The notes under the pieces: generated by a model
Told to the model about the DNA's origin: nothing
The model's input: only the letters and a program-made list of their open reading frames with translations
The model's database searches: none
Program-made: the position numbers and the translations under genes
Source: SFHK01 sp045538305
GTDB taxonomy: Bacteria; Bacillota; Clostridia; Christensenellales; Aristaeellaceae
DNA: 41,781 bases
Assembly (NCBI GenBank): GCA_045538305.1
Contig: JAZSRC010000013.1
Span: 1 to 41,781, forward strand
Reading direction: 5' to 3'
Shown: in pieces, positions 41,532-41,781 of the stretch
Numbering within the stretch: the first letter of the stretch is position 1
Layout: each line of letters begins with the position of its first letter

Positions 41532-41781
41532 TTATTCTTTGCGCGGGTCAATCCATTTGACCGCGCCGTCTTCGGCCTTAAAGCGACCGTAGGTGCCGAT
41601 GTTCTTCTCGTAGGCTTCGTTGGGGGATACGCCCTTCTTGATGGCGTCCATCATCTTGCCCAGAGACAGATACTGATATCCGCATACCTGATCGTCCTTA
41701 TCGAGGGCCATCTTCAGTACGTAGCCTTCGGTCATTTCCAGGTAACGGGTTCCCTTGGCCTTGGTGCCGTACATGGTGCCT
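41532..41781 (-). CDS. Iron-sulfur cluster assembly scaffold protein (IscU/NifU-like), C-terminal part
   Basis: The gene enters from the right edge; about 82 C-terminal residues are visible. G-T-M-Y-G-T-K-A-K-G-T-R-Y-L-E-M-T-E-G-Y and the closing G-T-Y-G-R-F with W-I-D-P-R match the C-terminal region of the scaffold protein usually encoded directly before GGGtGRT. The N-terminal scaffold domain with its cluster cysteines lies outside the window, so the identification rests on this tail and on the neighbour. It forms an operon with the GGGtGRT gene. Confidence 0.75.
   Translation of the reverse strand, partial: GTMYGTKAKGTRYLEMTEGYVLKMALDKDDQVCGYQYLSLGKMMDAIKKGVSPNEAYEKNIGTYGRFKAEDGAVKWIDPRKE

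Noticed and set aside
1..41781. CRISPR array, phage genes or rRNA
   Set aside because: No regularly spaced direct repeats, phage structural or integrase genes, or rRNA-like sequence were seen.

Overview
The window comes from an endospore-forming anaerobic Firmicute, most likely a gut or rumen Clostridia. It carries Spo0A and the spore germination protease GPR. It also has a Gram-positive style LexA with a GAAC-N4-GTTT box, a cysteine desulfidase, a GGGtGRT/iron-sulfur scaffold pair, and several cytoplasmic glycan-processing enzymes. It reads as ordinary chromosome. I see no phage, intact insertion sequence, CRISPR array or rRNA; the one RNA gene is a tRNA-Ala.

Layout. 1-700: the start of a GNAT acetyltransferase gene (minus strand) behind a promoter, short ORF and terminator arrangement, then a possible IS21-type end. 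963-3062: an HTH-XRE/GH51 arabinofuranosidase fusion. 3624-6447: tRNA-Ala(GGC), cysteine desulfidase, a histidine phosphatase and lexA. 6485-6736: a hairpin-rich repeat-like element between lexA and the convergent rnr. 6752-9990: RNase R and a SecG with a large outward-facing extension. 10229-12912: L-rhamnose isomerase and a GH29 fucosidase. 13083-15227: an Ig-like surface protein with a sortase-like tail, tgt and yajC. 15341-21362 (minus): an operon of a heterodimeric ABC exporter, a mannitol-dehydrogenase-family protein and MetY. 21543-25900 (minus): a zinc-ribbon/CYTH pair and a 1208-residue secreted protein with LRR, about eight Big2 domains and a caspase-like domain. 26003-30702: gpr, a MATE transporter, an RluA-type pseudouridine synthase, spo0A and a cupin. 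30967-33624: a GH116-type glycosidase. 33751-41781 (minus): a DUF4272 protein, two overlapping S9 peptidase paralogues, an unrecognised 196-residue protein, GGGtGRT and the C-terminal part of its iron-sulfur scaffold partner.

How the genes fit together. Sugar release and use is represented by GH51, GH29, GH116 and RhaA. None of the three glycosidases has a signal peptide, so they probably act on imported oligosaccharides. Protein export is represented by SecG and YajC, and two secreted or surface proteins are present. Sulfur and Fe-S metabolism is represented by MetY, cysteine desulfidase and the GGGtGRT/scaffold pair.

The most unusual items are the SecG fusion, the XRE-GH51 fusion, the LRR-Big2-caspase protein, the likely attenuator in front of the GNAT gene, and two short decayed sequences that resemble the C-terminus of the GGGtGRT protein, each followed by a related hairpin.
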